A stretch of 64,000 nucleotides of DNA, from positions 1 to 64,000 of the forward strand of contig VYFT01000017.1 of assembly GCA_009842245.1 (NCBI GenBank), read 5' to 3'. Below are positions 63,728 through 64,000 of the stretch, in pieces. Origin of the DNA: Gammaproteobacteria bacterium (GTDB taxonomy: Bacteria; Pseudomonadota; Gammaproteobacteria; Pseudomonadales; Azotimanducaceae). A program made the position numbers and the translations under genes. The notes below the pieces were generated by a model, which saw only the letters and a program-made list of their open reading frames with translations, was not told the DNA's origin and did not search any database. How positions within the stretch are numbered: the first letter of the stretch is position 1; every line of letters begins with the position of its first letter.

Positions 63728-64000
63728 ATGAAGAACTTAATTAGTTCAAGAATTTCTTGGATTGCAATTCTTGCGTTGTTCACAGGATTTTCGTTGCAAG
63801 CGCAGTCTAGCGATGCTCCAGCTACCACCGAGTTTGGTACGGGGGGATCAGCACCACTGACTGTTTATAGCGACAACATCGCAGTTAAATTGAGGCTTGA
63901 GTCTCAGTTGTTTCAGAAAGACACGTACGTCGTCATTGACTACACACAACCTACGGTGATGGATATGCACCGCGCGCTCTACCGCTCAATGCGTTATGGC
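63728..64000 (+). CDS. Paralogue of the retropepsin/TlpA protein (3' partial)
   Basis: Open frame from ATG 63728 to the right edge, 91 codons visible. It starts with a signal peptide (MKNLISSRISWIAILALFTG, cleavage after LQAQ) and then repeats the neighbour's mature start: FGTGGSAPLTVYSDNIAVKL against HGIGGSVPMSIYSDNIAMKL, and KDTYVVIDYTQ against KDTYVVIDYAQ. So it is a tandem duplicate, probably also ending in a thioredoxin domain beyond the window. CGAGGGACAG is a likely ribosome site. Confidence 0.85.
   Translation, partial: MKNLISSRISWIAILALFTGFSLQAQSSDAPATTEFGTGGSAPLTVYSDNIAVKLRLESQLFQKDTYVVIDYTQPTVMDMHRALYRSMRYG

Noticed and set aside
1..64000. CRISPR arrays, insertion sequences, prophage or integrative elements
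   Set aside because: No regularly spaced repeats, transposase, integrase or phage genes seen; tRNA-Phe has no adjacent integrase or duplicated 3' end.

Overview
The window looks like chromosome of a gammaproteobacterium with moderate GC content, probably marine or aquatic. The lineage call rests on the fused nuoCD gene, the E. coli-like NuoG, and on Hsp15, AcpH, YggX next to MutY, Mpl, a proteobacterial-type GshA and DsbB. The marine part is inference only. GTG and TTG starts are common. I see no phage, insertion sequence, integrase or CRISPR array.

Layout. 1-14095: NADH:quinone oxidoreductase (complex I) operon nuoB-CD-E-F-G-H-I-J-K-L-M-N, with nuoB cut at the left edge. 14124-18547: a D-2-hydroxyacid dehydrogenase followed by a TRAP transporter (dctP, hairpin, dctQ, dctM), plausibly organic-acid uptake and oxidation. 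18655-24299: an unknown exported protein, a PlsC-like acyltransferase with an acyl-CoA dehydrogenase, and a secreted HNH nuclease. 24535-27727 (minus): three tandem membrane paralogues leading into mpl (peptidoglycan recycling). 27769-31088: a pyrophosphate-dependent phosphofructokinase convergent with a membrane pyrophosphatase, suggesting a PPi-based energy economy. 31202-34826: a PCuAC copper chaperone, tRNA-Phe, and a three-gene operon (DUF3419/BtaA-like, GNAT-like, haem-oxygenase-like diiron protein) that looks like a small uncharacterised biosynthetic pathway.

34846-40580 holds two unusual large envelope proteins: a lipoprotein joining an FG-GAP beta-propeller to a DsbD-alpha-like domain, and a membrane protein with an M1-peptidase-like exterior but no HEXXH. 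40620-49054 is mostly housekeeping: thpR, cysQ, hslR, pckA, gshA, acpH, dsbB and the ABC-F gene yheS, which has no ATG/GTG/TTG at its homology start. 49231-53620 (minus) is an ECF-type sigma factor, a single-span membrane protein and an array of exported double-PDZ proteins. One array gene carries an in-frame TAA, and a decayed fragment of a further copy lies between two others. Divergent from the sigma gene is a membrane SpoIIE-type phosphatase fused to a STAS domain. 56648-61027 has a methyltransferase, a small membrane protein, yggX-mutY, an unknown protein and an APC-type transporter. 61452-64000 holds tandem paralogues; the complete one combines two retropepsin-like domains, a helical repeat region and a TlpA-type thioredoxin domain, and the second is cut by the right edge.

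The strongest candidates for undescribed biology are the sigma/PDZ array with its birth-and-death signs, the DUF3419-GNAT-diiron operon, and the propeller-DsbD and retropepsin-TlpA fusions.
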